Shown here piece after piece: positions 46,030 to 54,264 of a DNA stretch of 64,000 bases; the stretch's first letter is position 1, and each line of letters starts with the position of its first letter. Source of the stretch: Variovorax sp. YR216 (lineage in GTDB: Bacteria; Pseudomonadota; Gammaproteobacteria; Burkholderiales; Burkholderiaceae_C); NCBI RefSeq assembly GCF_900107745.1, contig NZ_FNRO01000005.1, forward strand, positions 124,001 to 188,000, written 5' to 3'. Position numbers and translations under genes: made by a program. Under the pieces are notes generated by a model that saw only the letters and a list, made by a program, of their open reading frames with translations, ran no database searches and was not told the origin of the DNA.

Positions 46030-46712
46030 CGACGCGCATCCTCGTGGTCGAAGACGAAGACGACATCGCTTCGGTGCTGGTGGACTACCTGCGCCACGCG
46101 GGTTACGAGCCGGAGCGCGTCGCCGATGGCGAGAGCGCGCTGCAACGCATGCTGACGGATCCGCCTGCGCTCACGTTGCTCGATGTGATGCTGCCGCGCC
46201 TGGACGGCATGGCAGTGCTGCGGGAGGTGCGCAAGCACAACGCGCGTCCGGTCATCATGCTCACCGCGCGCATCGAGGAGGTCGACCGGCTCGTCGGGCT
46301 CGAGCTCGGCGCGGACGACTACGTCTGCAAGCCCTTCTCTCCGCGCGAAGTCGTCGCGCGGGTGCGTGCGGTGCTCCGCCGCAGCGCCGCGCAGGACGAA
46401 CCGGCCGCGCCGACCGATCGCCGCCTTGAGCTGGACGACGCGCTGTGGCGCGCTTCGCTCGACGGCGTGCCGCTCACGCTCACGCGACTCGAGTTCCGGC
46501 TGCTGCAGGCGCTTTCGCGGCAGCCCGGGCGGATCTTCTCGCGCTCGCAGCTGCTGGATCTGGCGTATGACGACGCTGCGGAGGTGACCGAGCGCGCCGT
46601 CGACAGTCACGTCAAGAACCTCCGGCGCAAGCTGGCCGCGACCGGCTCTGAGCACGACTGGATCCGGTCGGTCTACGGCGTCGGCTTCGCGTTCGAGGCG
46701 CCCGAGGACTGA
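46026..46712 (+). CDS. OmpR-family response regulator
   Basis: The 228-residue protein has a receiver domain with the phosphoacceptor Asp53 (LLDVMLPRLDG), the DDYVCKPFSPREVVARV hinge, and a C-terminal winged-helix OmpR-type domain ending AVDSHVKNLRRKLAA. The ATG overlaps the TGA of the upstream sensor gene. It is the cognate regulator of the Pro-rich sensor kinase by coupling. Its DNA site cannot be inferred. Confidence 0.93.
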   Translation: MTTRILVVEDEDDIASVLVDYLRHAGYEPERVADGESALQRMLTDPPALTLLDVMLPRLDGMAVLREVRKHNARPVIMLTARIEEVDRLVGLELGADDYVCKPFSPREVVARVRAVLRRSAAQDEPAAPTDRRLELDDALWRASLDGVPLTLTRLEFRLLQALSRQPGRIFSRSQLLDLAYDDAAEVTERAVDSHVKNLRRKLAATGSEHDWIRSVYGVGFAFEAPED

Positions 46713-46792
46713 CCGCCCACCCCTCTGCTCCCAGATTCCTCCGAAGTTGCGGGCGAGCATCGAGGCCGCAAAAGGAAGGAAGGAATACTCCC

Positions 46793-47059
46793 GTGACTCG
46801 TACCTTTGGATGGAGCCTGCTCGGCCTCGCTGCCGTGCTGCAAGGCTGCGTGATGCCGCCACCCCCGCCTCCACCCCCGCCGCCGCCCCATCACCACGAA
46901 CATCGCCCGCCGCCGGAATTCATGCGCGCCTGCGAGGGCCAGCAGGAAGGCGCGGTCGTCCAGCTCACCGGACGCAACGGCGAGTCATTCAAGGGCAGCT
47001 GCCAGCGCGCACCGGACGGGCGGCTGGTCTTCATGCCGCCGCCACCGCCGCAGCGCTGA
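46793..47059 (+). CDS. Small Pro/His-rich lipoprotein
   Basis: An 88-residue protein starts at a GTG preceded by GGAAGGAA. Residues 1-18 are a signal with the lipobox LQGC (Cys19), so the mature protein would be lipidated. It then has 11 consecutive Pro, three His, a polar region (FMRACEGQQEGAVVQLTGRNG) and a Pro-rich C-terminus. No family is recognised beyond similar Pro-rich lipoproteins. It follows the two-component pair by 80 bp, and like the sensor it is Pro-rich in the periplasm. Confidence 0.7.
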   Translation: MTRTFGWSLLGLAAVLQGCVMPPPPPPPPPPPHHHEHRPPPEFMRACEGQQEGAVVQLTGRNGESFKGSCQRAPDGRLVFMPPPPPQR

Positions 47060-47074
47060 GCACGAGGCGCCGGC

Positions 47075-48049
47075 TCAGACCCAGCCGGCGCGCCTGAACC
47101 GGTAGTACAGGTAGCCGCAGAACGCGGCGATGAGCCCCAGCGCGACGAGATAGCCGTAGCGCCATTCGAGCTCCGGCATGTTCTTGAAGTTCATGCCCCA
47201 GATGCCCGCGAACGAGGTGCACACCGCGAAGATCGCGGCCCAGGCGGCGAGCCGCTTGGTGACCTCGTTGTCCTCGATGGTCACCATCGAGAGGTTCACG
47301 CTGATCGCGGTGCCGATGGTGTCGCGGATCGTGTCGGTCGACGCATTGATGCGCCCGAGGTGGTCCACCACGTCGCGGAAGTAGGCCTGCGACCCCATGC
47401 AGATCTGCGGCACCCGGCCGCCATAGAGCTTGCCCGCGCCCTCCAGCAATGGCGCCACCGCATGCTTGAGCAGGGTGAGCCGCTGCTTCAGCTCGTACAG
47501 CCGCTGGACGTTCTCGCGCGCCTCGCCCTTGGTGAAGATGCGCTCCTCGATCTTCTCCAGTTCGACCTCGAACGCATCGATGACCGGGAAGTAGCGGTCG
47601 ACCACCGCGTCCATCAGCGCATAGAGAACGAAGCCGGGGCCGTTCTTCAGCAGTTCCGGCTCGCGCTCGCAGCGGGCGCGGACTTCGGTGAAGCCGTGCT
47701 CGCTGCGGTTGCGCACCGACACCACGTAGTTCTGGCCGACGAAGACGTCGACCTCGCCGATGCCGAGTGTCGGCTGCCCGTCGCTCCCGCGCTCCAGCAG
47801 GTGCATGACCACGAAAAGCGAATCGCCGTATTCCTCCACCTTCGGCCGCTGGTGGCCGTGCTGCGCGTCCTCGACCGCGAGCGGGTGCAGCGCGAATTCC
47901 TGCCGCACCTCTTCCAGCTCTTCAGGCGTCGCGTCGTGCAATGCCACCCACACGAAGCAGCCCGGGAGCTGGAGGTATTCGCTGATGCTCGAGACTGGAA
48001 TGTCGGCCAGCTTGTTGCCGTTTTCGTAGACCACGCAGTTGACGAGCAT
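47075..48049 (-). CDS. corA: CorA-type magnesium/cobalt channel
   Basis: CorA is the pentameric inner-membrane Mg2+/Co2+ channel. The 324-residue protein ends with the diagnostic GMNFKNMP (GMN) motif between two C-terminal membrane spans (AAWAAIFAVCTSFAGIW and YLVALGLIAAFCGYLYY). The cytosolic domain includes a long helix pair (VELEKIEERIFTKGEARENVQRL). The ATG at 48049 (MLVNCVVYENG) is chosen over in-frame codons upstream. It is convergent with the lipoprotein gene, 15 bp away. Confidence 0.93.
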   Translation of the reverse strand: MLVNCVVYENGNKLADIPVSSISEYLQLPGCFVWVALHDATPEELEEVRQEFALHPLAVEDAQHGHQRPKVEEYGDSLFVVMHLLERGSDGQPTLGIGEVDVFVGQNYVVSVRNRSEHGFTEVRARCEREPELLKNGPGFVLYALMDAVVDRYFPVIDAFEVELEKIEERIFTKGEARENVQRLYELKQRLTLLKHAVAPLLEGAGKLYGGRVPQICMGSQAYFRDVVDHLGRINASTDTIRDTIGTAISVNLSMVTIEDNEVTKRLAAWAAIFAVCTSFAGIWGMNFKNMPELEWRYGYLVALGLIAAFCGYLYYRFRRAGWV

Positions 48050-48112
48050 GCGGTTCACCCCGGGAGACAAAGACGACCCATCTTGCCATGGGCCGCCTTG
48101 GCCGGCAGGCGA

Positions 48113-48862
48113 TCAGAGCTGGCTCATGCCGCCGTCCACGATGATTTCGGTGCCGACGATGAAGGCCGACTCCGGCGCCGCGAGGTGCAGCACGGTCGAT
48201 GCGAGCTCTTCCGGCGTGCCGAAGCGGCCGAGCGGGACTTGCGCCTGAATCTGCGCGGTGACGGCTTCCAGCGCGTTCGCATCGAAGCCGAGCTTGGCGT
48301 GCAGCGGCGTGCGGATCGGCCCCGGGCTCACGACATTGACCCGCGCGCCGCGCGGCAACAGCTCGGCCGACAGCGTCTTCGCCAGCGAGACGACCGCCGC
48401 CTTGCTCGCCGCATAGACCGCGCTGCTGGGCATTCCGATGTGGGCGTTGATCGAGCCGTTGATCACGATCGACGCACCCTGCGCGAGCACCGGTGTCAGG
48501 GCCTGCACCTGGAAGAACACGCCCTTGACGTTGATGTCGAAGGTTTCGTCCCAGAGAGCTTCGGTCACATCGGACAGCCCTGCGAACTTCGCGATGCCGG
48601 CATTGAGGAATGCCGCGTCGAGCTTCAGGCCGCGGCCCGAGATCGCAGTGGCCAGTTCCTTCGCGGCGCCGGGCGCAGCGGCGTCGTTGCGCACGGCGAC
48701 GGCGCGCGGGCCGAGCTCGGCTTGTGCCTTGTCGAGCGCGGCAGCATCGCGCCCGGTGATGACGACGCGCGCGCCTTCCGCGATGAAGGCCTTGGCTGCG
48801 GCGAGGCCGATGCCGCTCGTGCCGCCGGTGACGAGGACTGTCTTGTCTTGAAAGCGTTCCAT
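48113..48862 (-). CDS. Short-chain dehydrogenase/reductase
   Basis: The 249-residue enzyme has the SDR cofactor loop VLVTGGTSGIGLAAAKAF, NAGIAKFAGLSDV, the active-site SSAVYAASKAAVVS (Tyr-x3-Lys), and a C-terminal STVLHLAAPESAFIVGTEIIVDGGMSQL. Catalysis is NAD(P)-dependent oxidoreduction of an unknown alcohol or ketone. An in-frame ATG at 48874 would add four residues. A LysR-type regulator is divergent, and its presumed operator lies between them, so the SDR is probably its target. Confidence 0.9.
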   Translation of the reverse strand: MERFQDKTVLVTGGTSGIGLAAAKAFIAEGARVVITGRDAAALDKAQAELGPRAVAVRNDAAAPGAAKELATAISGRGLKLDAAFLNAGIAKFAGLSDVTEALWDETFDINVKGVFFQVQALTPVLAQGASIVINGSINAHIGMPSSAVYAASKAAVVSLAKTLSAELLPRGARVNVVSPGPIRTPLHAKLGFDANALEAVTAQIQAQVPLGRFGTPEELASTVLHLAAPESAFIVGTEIIVDGGMSQL

Positions 48863-48961
48863 GATGTTTTCCATTCGGTTCCGTTGGGTTGCGGTGCAAT
48901 CACCGTGGATGAATGGTCGGCTTCCGGGCGGTTTTTGACGTACCGGCTTCGCGATGGACAT

Positions 48962-48978
48962 GTTCGAAAAGATCGAAC
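48962..48978. promoter_or_regulatory. LysR-type operator candidate (T-N11-A palindrome)
   Basis: GTTCGA-N5-TCGAAC is a perfect inverted repeat with the T-N11-A spacing of LysR-type sites. It lies 52 bases before the LysR ATG and 100 bases from the divergent SDR start. An overlapping CGAAAA/TTTTCG pair (48965-48985) extends the site. Confidence 0.6.
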
Positions 48979-49030
48979 GTTTTCGCCCGACATGCCATCA
49001 TCGCGCCGAACTCGCCGGAGGGATCCGAAC

Positions 49031-49960
49031 ATGCTGTCCAACGATGAACTCGCGCTGCTGGAGGCGATCCGCGAGAGCGGGAGTCTTTCGCGCGCGGCCG
49101 CACGGCTGGGCAAGGCGCCCTCGACCGTCTCCCATGCAGCCCGTCAGCTCGAGGAGAAATTCGACGCGCTGCTGTTCGACCGTCGGCGCTACCGCCTGCA
49201 ACTCACCCCCGCGGGGCAGTTGCTCGCGCACGAAGCGGCCCGACTGGCGCTCGACGTCTCGCGGCTGTCGCAGCGCGTACGGCAGGTCGCCAGCGGCTGG
49301 GAAGACCGGCTCTGGATCGTGACCGACGAGGTCATCGAGTTCGAGACGCTACTGCCGGTCATCGCCGCCTTCGATGCGCTCGATTCCGGCGTGCCGCTGC
49401 GCGTGACACACGAAGTACTCCGTGGCACCTGGGAAGCCCTGCGCGACGGCCGTGCCGATCTGCTGGTCGGCGCGACCAACGAGCCGCCGTCCTACCAGGG
49501 CGTGCGCTGGTTCGAGCTCGGCGTCATGGAATGGGTCTTCGCGGTGTCGCCCCGTCATCCGCTCGCCAAGGCGAAGGAGCCGCTCGGCCGAGACTTGACC
49601 GCGAGCCACCGCGCGGTCGTCGTGGCCGACTCCTCGCGCAGCACCGCCGGCAGCGCGTACGGCGTCCAGGGTGGGCAGGCCACGCTGGCAGTCCCGACGA
49701 TGCGCGCCAAGATCCTCGCTCAGCGCGAAGGCCTGGGCGTCGGCTGGGTGCCGAGGCAACGCGCCGCTTCGCTGCTCGCGCGCGGCGAACTGGTGGAGAA
49801 GAAGACCGCCAATCCGCGCGAGCCCAACACGCTCTATGTCGCCTGGCGCGGCGAGCAGGAGGGTCAGGAGGGCCGCGCGCTCCAGTGGTGGCTCGACCAG
49901 CTCAGGCAGCCCCGGCTTGCGAAGCGGCTGGTGCAGGGCCTGGACCCGTTCGCGCGCTGA
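49031..49960 (+). CDS. LysR-family transcriptional regulator
   Basis: The 309-residue protein has an N-terminal winged helix-turn-helix (SGSLSRAAARLGKAPSTVSHAARQLEEKFDALLFDRRR) and a C-terminal substrate-binding domain typical of LysR regulators (DGRADLLVGATNEPP, VPTMRAKILAQREGLGVGWVPR). The divergent SDR gene and the inverted repeat between them match the usual LysR arrangement. The effector is unknown. Length is normal. Confidence 0.93.
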   Translation: MLSNDELALLEAIRESGSLSRAAARLGKAPSTVSHAARQLEEKFDALLFDRRRYRLQLTPAGQLLAHEAARLALDVSRLSQRVRQVASGWEDRLWIVTDEVIEFETLLPVIAAFDALDSGVPLRVTHEVLRGTWEALRDGRADLLVGATNEPPSYQGVRWFELGVMEWVFAVSPRHPLAKAKEPLGRDLTASHRAVVVADSSRSTAGSAYGVQGGQATLAVPTMRAKILAQREGLGVGWVPRQRAASLLARGELVEKKTANPREPNTLYVAWRGEQEGQEGRALQWWLDQLRQPRLAKRLVQGLDPFAR

Positions 49961-49969
49961 GCCGCGTGG

Positions 49970-50755
49970 TCAGGACTTCGTTGCGTCCAGCTTGCGCTGC
50001 ATCGTCTGCAGCCACGGCCCGATGACGTCCACCGGCAGCGGAAACACGATGGTCGAGTTCTTGTCGGCGGCAATCACGGTGAGCGTCTCGAGATAACGCA
50101 GTTGCAGCGCCTGGGGCTGCCGCCCCAGGATCTCGGCCGCCTCGGCGAGCTTGACGGAGGCCTGCAGCTCGCCTTCGGCATGGATCACCTTGGCGCGCCG
50201 TTCGCGCTCCGCTTCCGCCTGCCGCGCGATCGCGCGGACCATGGTCTCGTTGAGGTCGACATGCTTGATCTCGACATTCGTGACCTTGATGCCCCACTGG
50301 AAGGTCTGCGCCTCCAGCGTCTTCTGGATGTCGAGGTTGAGCCGTTCGCGCTCCGCGAGCAGGCCGTCGAGGTCGTGCTTGCCGAGCACGGCGCGCAGCG
50401 TGGTCTGCGCGAGCTGGCTGGTGGCTTCGAAATACTTCTCGACCTGGATGATCGCCTTCTCGGGATCGATCACGCGGAAGTAGAGCACCGCGTTCACCTT
50501 CACCGAGACGTTGTCGCGCGTGATGAGGTCCTGGCTCGGGATGTCGAGCACCATCACGCGAAGCCCCACGCGCACCATCTGCTGGATTCCGGGGATGAGG
50601 ATCACGAGCCCCGGCCCCTTGACCTTCCAGAAGCGGCCGAGCTGGAACACCACGCCGCGTTCGTACTCGCGCAGGATGCGCAGGGACGCGGCGGCCAGCA
50701 TCGCCAGCAGCACGACGAAGAAGGCGACGAGCACGAGGCTGAAGTTGATGAACAT
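49970..50755 (-). CDS. Slipin (stomatin/prohibitin-like SPFH) protein
   Basis: The 261-residue membrane-associated protein has an N-terminal hairpin or TM (residues 6-26), then an SPFH/band 7 domain ([58 protein letters not shown]) and a C-terminal coiled coil. It follows the NfeD-family gene by 15 bp on the same strand, the standard operon of these two partners. NfeD and slipin are proposed to act together in membrane microdomain and protein-quality functions. Confidence 0.93.
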   Translation of the reverse strand: MFINFSLVLVAFFVVLLAMLAAASLRILREYERGVVFQLGRFWKVKGPGLVILIPGIQQMVRVGLRVMVLDIPSQDLITRDNVSVKVNAVLYFRVIDPEKAIIQVEKYFEATSQLAQTTLRAVLGKHDLDGLLAERERLNLDIQKTLEAQTFQWGIKVTNVEIKHVDLNETMVRAIARQAEAERERRAKVIHAEGELQASVKLAEAAEILGRQPQALQLRYLETLTVIAADKNSTIVFPLPVDVIGPWLQTMQRKLDATKS

Positions 50756-50770
50756 GGTGGTTGCCCCGCT

Positions 50771-52162
50771 TCAGGCCCCGGCGGGGCTTTGCTGACTCTC
50801 CTCGTCGGTCACGTGCAGGGCGAGGCCCTGGACCTGCGTGACGCGGATGCGCCGTCCGGGCCGCAGGGCCTCGGAGCCACGCACCTTCCAGTAGTCGCCC
50901 TGGATCTGCGCCCAGCCTTCGCCGTCGGCAAACTCGACCAACTCGCCGGTCGCGCCGACCAGTGTCGAGACGCCGACCGCCAGCGGCCGTCGTCGCGACT
51001 TGGCCGCGACGCCGCCGACGATGAGGATGAAAGCGGCCGATCCCACCGCCAGCAGCCCGATGAGCCACAGCGGCACGCCGAAGCCCGGCGCCTCGTTGTC
51101 GATCAGCAGCACCGCACCGATGCAGAAGGCCACGACGCCGCCGACGCCGAGCACGCCGAAGGTCGGCAGGAAGGCCTCGGCAATCAGGAACGCCACGCCG
51201 AGAAAGATGAGCCCCAGCCCCGCGTAGTTGACCGGCAGCATCTGCAGCCCGAAGAGCGCGAGCATCAGGCTGATCGCACCCGCCACGCCGGGCAGCACGA
51301 AGCCCGGGTTCGAGAACTCGAACAGCAGGCCGTAGACGCCGATCATCAGGAGGATGAGCGCCAGGCTCGGCTCGGTGATCACCGATAGCAGCCGGGTGCG
51401 CCAGTCCGCATCGACGACCAGCAACTCGGCGCGCTGCGTGGCGAGCTTCACCTTGCCGTTGATGGTGCGCACCTCGCGCCCGTTGGCCTGCATGAGCAGG
51501 TCGGACACATCGCGCGCCACGAAGTCGATGACGTTCTTCTCCTTCGCCTCCTGCGCTGACAGGCTCACGGATTCGCGCACTGCCTTTTCTCCCCACTCCG
51601 CGTTGCGCTCGCGCAGTTGCGCGAGGCTGCGGATGTAGGCGGAGGCATCGGCAAGGCGCTTGGCGGTCATCGCGTCGCCTTCGGGCTCGCCCTTGCCCGA
51701 CGACTCGGGCTTGGCGGCCGGCGCGGCCGGATTGGGCATGCTGATCGCGACCGGCGTCGCCGCGCCGAGATTGGAGGCGGGCGCCATGGCCGCGATGTGG
51801 CTCGCGTAGAGGATGTAGGTGCCGGCGCTCGCGGCGCGCGCCCCGTTGGGCGCGACGAAGGTCGCCACCGGCACCGGCGACGCGAGGATGTCCTTGATGA
51901 TGCTGCGCATCGAGGCATCGAGCCCGCCGGGCGTGTCGATCTGGATCACTGCGAGGCGCGCGTCCGCCTTGTCCGCCTGCTTGAGTCCGCGCCGTATGTA
52001 GTCGACAGATGCGGGGCCGATGGCGCCGTCGAGCTCCATCAGGACCACCGTTCCGGGCTTCGCGGCGGCGGCCGGTGCAGCGGGCACGGCTTGGGCATTC
52101 GCCGCTCCTGCCGCGAAGGCGGAGAGGACCAGTCCCGTCAACCATGCTCTGGCGGACCTCAT
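50771..52162 (-). CDS. NfeD-family ClpP-class membrane serine protease
   Basis: The 463-residue protein begins with a signal sequence (MRSARAWLTGLVLSAFAAGA, cleavage after ANA), then a periplasmic ClpP-class serine peptidase domain with DTPGGLDASMRSIIKDI and the nucleophile in NGARAASAGTYILYA, followed by several membrane spans and an OB-fold-like C-terminal NfeD domain (LVGATGELVEFADGEGWAQI). It resembles full-length NfeD1b proteases that cut stomatin C-termini. The slipin gene follows. A very good promoter lies just before its ATG. Confidence 0.93.
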   Translation of the reverse strand: MRSARAWLTGLVLSAFAAGAANAQAVPAAPAAAAKPGTVVLMELDGAIGPASVDYIRRGLKQADKADARLAVIQIDTPGGLDASMRSIIKDILASPVPVATFVAPNGARAASAGTYILYASHIAAMAPASNLGAATPVAISMPNPAAPAAKPESSGKGEPEGDAMTAKRLADASAYIRSLAQLRERNAEWGEKAVRESVSLSAQEAKEKNVIDFVARDVSDLLMQANGREVRTINGKVKLATQRAELLVVDADWRTRLLSVITEPSLALILLMIGVYGLLFEFSNPGFVLPGVAGAISLMLALFGLQMLPVNYAGLGLIFLGVAFLIAEAFLPTFGVLGVGGVVAFCIGAVLLIDNEAPGFGVPLWLIGLLAVGSAAFILIVGGVAAKSRRRPLAVGVSTLVGATGELVEFADGEGWAQIQGDYWKVRGSEALRPGRRIRVTQVQGLALHVTDEESQQSPAGA

Positions 52163-52168
52163 TGTTTC

Positions 52169-52197
52169 ATTCTAGGGAGCCACGGGGGTGCTGTCAC
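52169..52197 (-). promoter_or_regulatory. Strong sigma-70 promoter giving a leaderless nfeD-family mRNA
   Basis: Minus strand: GTGACA (complement of 52192-52197), a 17-bp spacer and TAGAAT (complement of 52169-52174), then 6 bases (GAAACA) and the ATG at 52162. Both hexamers match consensus at 5 of 6 positions, and no Shine-Dalgarno sequence lies before the ATG. Confidence 0.7.
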
Positions 52198-52263
52198 ATC
52201 GCGCCGCAGCAGAGCGTGCGAAACAAACACCCTGAGCGCGGGATGCGTATGCCCGGCACCGCG

Positions 52264-52292
52264 TTGACACCCGCAAGGCACCGGATTTGAAT
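52264..52292 (+). promoter_or_regulatory. Sigma-70 promoter of the TPR gene
   Basis: TTGACA (52264-52269), a 17-bp spacer and TTGAAT (52287-52292). The TSS would be near 52299, giving a 27-base leader with GGGAG before the ATG at 52326. Confidence 0.75.
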
Positions 52293-52325
52293 TCAGCGCG
52301 GATGATTCATCCCGGGAGCATCGAC

Positions 52326-52814
52326 ATGCGCAAGACAGCTTTGGCAGCAGCGGTGTGCGTCGCCCTTTTGAGCCTGCCCGCCTGGCCCGCGGGCGGCGGA
52401 GGTGGGGGTGGCGGCGGAGGCGGAGGTGGTGGCGACAGCGTCGAAACGAAGCCCGTCGACCCCAACTACGCTGCAGCCCAGGCCGCCATCAAGGCCGAGC
52501 AGTGGAAGGAAGCCATCGGTCGCCTCACCCTGGTGATCCAGGCCGACCCGAACAATGCCGATGCGTGGAACCTGCTTGGCTTCTCGTACCGGCACATCGG
52601 CGACATGGACAACTCCTTCAAGCACTACGAACGCGCCCTGCAGATCAACCCGAAGCACCGGGACGCCCACGAGTACATCGGCGAGGCCTACCTGCAGGTG
52701 CGCCGCCTGGCGGATGCCGAGGCGCACCTCAAGGCGCTCAACAAGCTCTGCTGGCTGCCCTGCGAGCAATACACCGAGCTCAAGGAAAAGATTGCGGACT
52801 ACAAGAAGAAATGA
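52326..52814 (+). CDS. Periplasmic TPR protein with a 14-Gly run
   Basis: The 162-residue protein has a signal sequence (MRKTALAAAVCVALLSLPAW), a run of 14 Gly (residues 23-36), and TPR repeats (AAAQAAIKAEQWKEAIGRL... NADAWNLLGFSYRHIGDMDN... AHEYIGEAYLQVRRLADAEAH) ending with two Cys (LCWLPCEQYTEL). GGGAG precedes the ATG. Function is unknown; TPRs suggest protein binding in the periplasm. The Gly run comes from a GGN-rich tract that could slip during replication. Confidence 0.8.
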   Translation: MRKTALAAAVCVALLSLPAWPAGGGGGGGGGGGGGGDSVETKPVDPNYAAAQAAIKAEQWKEAIGRLTLVIQADPNNADAWNLLGFSYRHIGDMDNSFKHYERALQINPKHRDAHEYIGEAYLQVRRLADAEAHLKALNKLCWLPCEQYTELKEKIADYKKK

Positions 52815-52914
52815 CCCCCCAGCCTCGCCCACTTCGTGTGGCTCGGACACCCCCCTGCCGGGGGGCACAGCCAGCGGCCCGGCGAAGCCGGTTCCGCGGC
52901 TGTCCACGAACGGG
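52815..52914 (+). repeat. Dispersed two-hairpin intergenic repeat, copy R5a
   Basis: It begins just after the TPR stop: CCCCCCAGCCTCGCCCACTT, CGTGTGGCTCGG, CCCCCCTGCCGGGGGG hairpin, then GCGGCCCGGCGAAGCCGGTT and CCGCGG. It is in the same orientation as R1 and R4 and is paired with the inverted copy R5b. Confidence 0.8.
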
Positions 52915-52960
52915 CGGGCGCTGCGCGCCGCCCTAAACTGGTTTCTCGGGGCCGGCGCAG

Positions 52961-53061
52961 CAGGCCCGTTGGTGAAGCACCGCGGAACCGGCTCCGCCGG
53001 GCCGCTGGTGCTGCCCCCGGTCGGGGGTGGAGAGCGACACGCAGTGCGCGAGCCTGGGGGC
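52961..53061 (-). repeat. Dispersed two-hairpin intergenic repeat, inverted copy R5b
   Basis: This copy has the opposite orientation to R5a and ends GCGCGAGCCTGGGGGCGAG just before the stop codon of the Bug-receptor gene. Together the two copies make one large inverted repeat over about 250 bp with a 46-base centre (52915-52960), between two convergent genes. Confidence 0.8.
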
Positions 53062-53065
53062 GAGC

Positions 53066-54070
53066 TCAATCAATGCTGATGTTCGCGGTCTTGGCGACTT
53101 CGGCCCACTTCACGCGATTGGCGTGAACCGTCTGCTTGAACTGCGCCGGCGACTCGATGCGGATCGTGTTGCCCTGGCTTTCGAACTTCTCGCGGATCTC
53201 CGGCTGCTCGAGCACCGACTGGATCGCCGCGTTGAGCTTCTCGACGATGCGCGGATCGGTGCCCTTGGGCGCGAAGACGCCGAACCAGATCGAGCTGTCG
53301 AAGCCCTGGGTGCCAGGAATGCCGCTCGACGCGATGGTCGGCACTTCCTTGACCGCCGCCACCGGCGTCGCGGTCGTCACGCCCAGCAGGCGCACCTTGC
53401 CCGCCTTGTACTGCGGCAGCACCGTCTGGACCTGGTTCATGATGCAGCAGGTCTCGCCGCGCACGACCGAGGTGATCGCTTCCGGGCCGCCCTTGTAGGG
53501 CACGTGCACCATGTCGAGCCCGAGGCGCGAATTGAACTCCGCGAAGGCCATGTGCGTGCCGGCGCCGTTGCCGGTGGACGCGTAGTTGTACTTGCCGGGG
53601 TTCGCCTTCACCACGTCGACGAATTCCTTGAGCGTCTTCACGTTGATCACGTCCGAGTTGATCGTGAGCACGTTCGACACGTCGAGCACCGGAGCGACCG
53701 GCACGAAGTCGGCTTCCACGTCGAAGGGCAGCTTCTTGTAGAGCGCCGCATTGCTCCCGTGCGTGGCCGCGGTGCCGAAGGAGAGCGTGTAGCCGTCGGG
53801 CTTGGCGTGCGCGACATATTCGCTGGCGATGTTGCCGGCCGCCCCGGCCCGGTAGTCGATCACCACCGGCTGTCCGAGCTTGCGCTGCAGTGGCTCCTGG
53901 ATCGTGCGCGCGACCACGTCGACGCCCGAGCCAGCCGGGAAGCCCATGATCAGCATGATCGGCTGATGCGGCCAGTCGGCCTGCGCGAAGGCGGCTGGCG
54001 CCACCGAGGAAATCGCCAGCGCGGCGAGTGCGAGGAAGCGGCGGGCGCGGCCGGAAGAGGGAGCGGTCAT
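53066..54070 (-). CDS. Tripartite tricarboxylate transporter receptor (Bug family)
   Basis: The 334-residue protein has a signal sequence (cleaved near PAAFAQA), then the Bug/TctC fold: WPHQPIMLIMGFPAGSGVDVVAR, YRAGAAGNIASEYVAH, YNYASTGNGAGTHMAFAEF, VPYKGGPEAITSVV and GVTTATPVAAVKEVPTIASS. These periplasmic proteins bind carboxylates or other small acids for TTT transporters, but many lack adjacent transporter genes; none is adjacent here. Ligand unknown. The ATG at 54070 is preferred over in-frame codons upstream. Confidence 0.93.
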   Translation of the reverse strand: MTAPSSGRARRFLALAALAISSVAPAAFAQADWPHQPIMLIMGFPAGSGVDVVARTIQEPLQRKLGQPVVIDYRAGAAGNIASEYVAHAKPDGYTLSFGTAATHGSNAALYKKLPFDVEADFVPVAPVLDVSNVLTINSDVINVKTLKEFVDVVKANPGKYNYASTGNGAGTHMAFAEFNSRLGLDMVHVPYKGGPEAITSVVRGETCCIMNQVQTVLPQYKAGKVRLLGVTTATPVAAVKEVPTIASSGIPGTQGFDSSIWFGVFAPKGTDPRIVEKLNAAIQSVLEQPEIREKFESQGNTIRIESPAQFKQTVHANRVKWAEVAKTANISID

Positions 54071-54249
54071 GGGCGTTCTTTCGATCGAGGCATCAGCGCG
54101 CGATTGTGGCGCGTCGCTCATTGGAATACCTTCGTGCTTCGCACTGCGGTGCGAGCCCCCTTCGGAACGGCCGGGCGGCGGCTCATGCCCGATCCGATCG
54201 GAGCTTATGCCCCCGGAGGCGGTCCGGCGCGCGCCGGCGGGCTTCTCCC

Positions 54250-54255
54250 GATAAT
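54250..54255 (+). promoter_or_regulatory. Candidate -10 box of the NUDIX-MBL gene
   Basis: GATAAT ends 9 bases before the ATG at 54265. No clear -35 hexamer or ribosome-binding site is seen. Confidence 0.35.
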
Positions 54256-54264
54256 CCCGGGATC

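Noticed and set aside
52960..53069. An open frame reading MSSPPGSRTACRSPPPTGGS on the minus strand near the repeat pair
   Set aside because: It is built from the intergenic repeat R5b and has no gene-like features.
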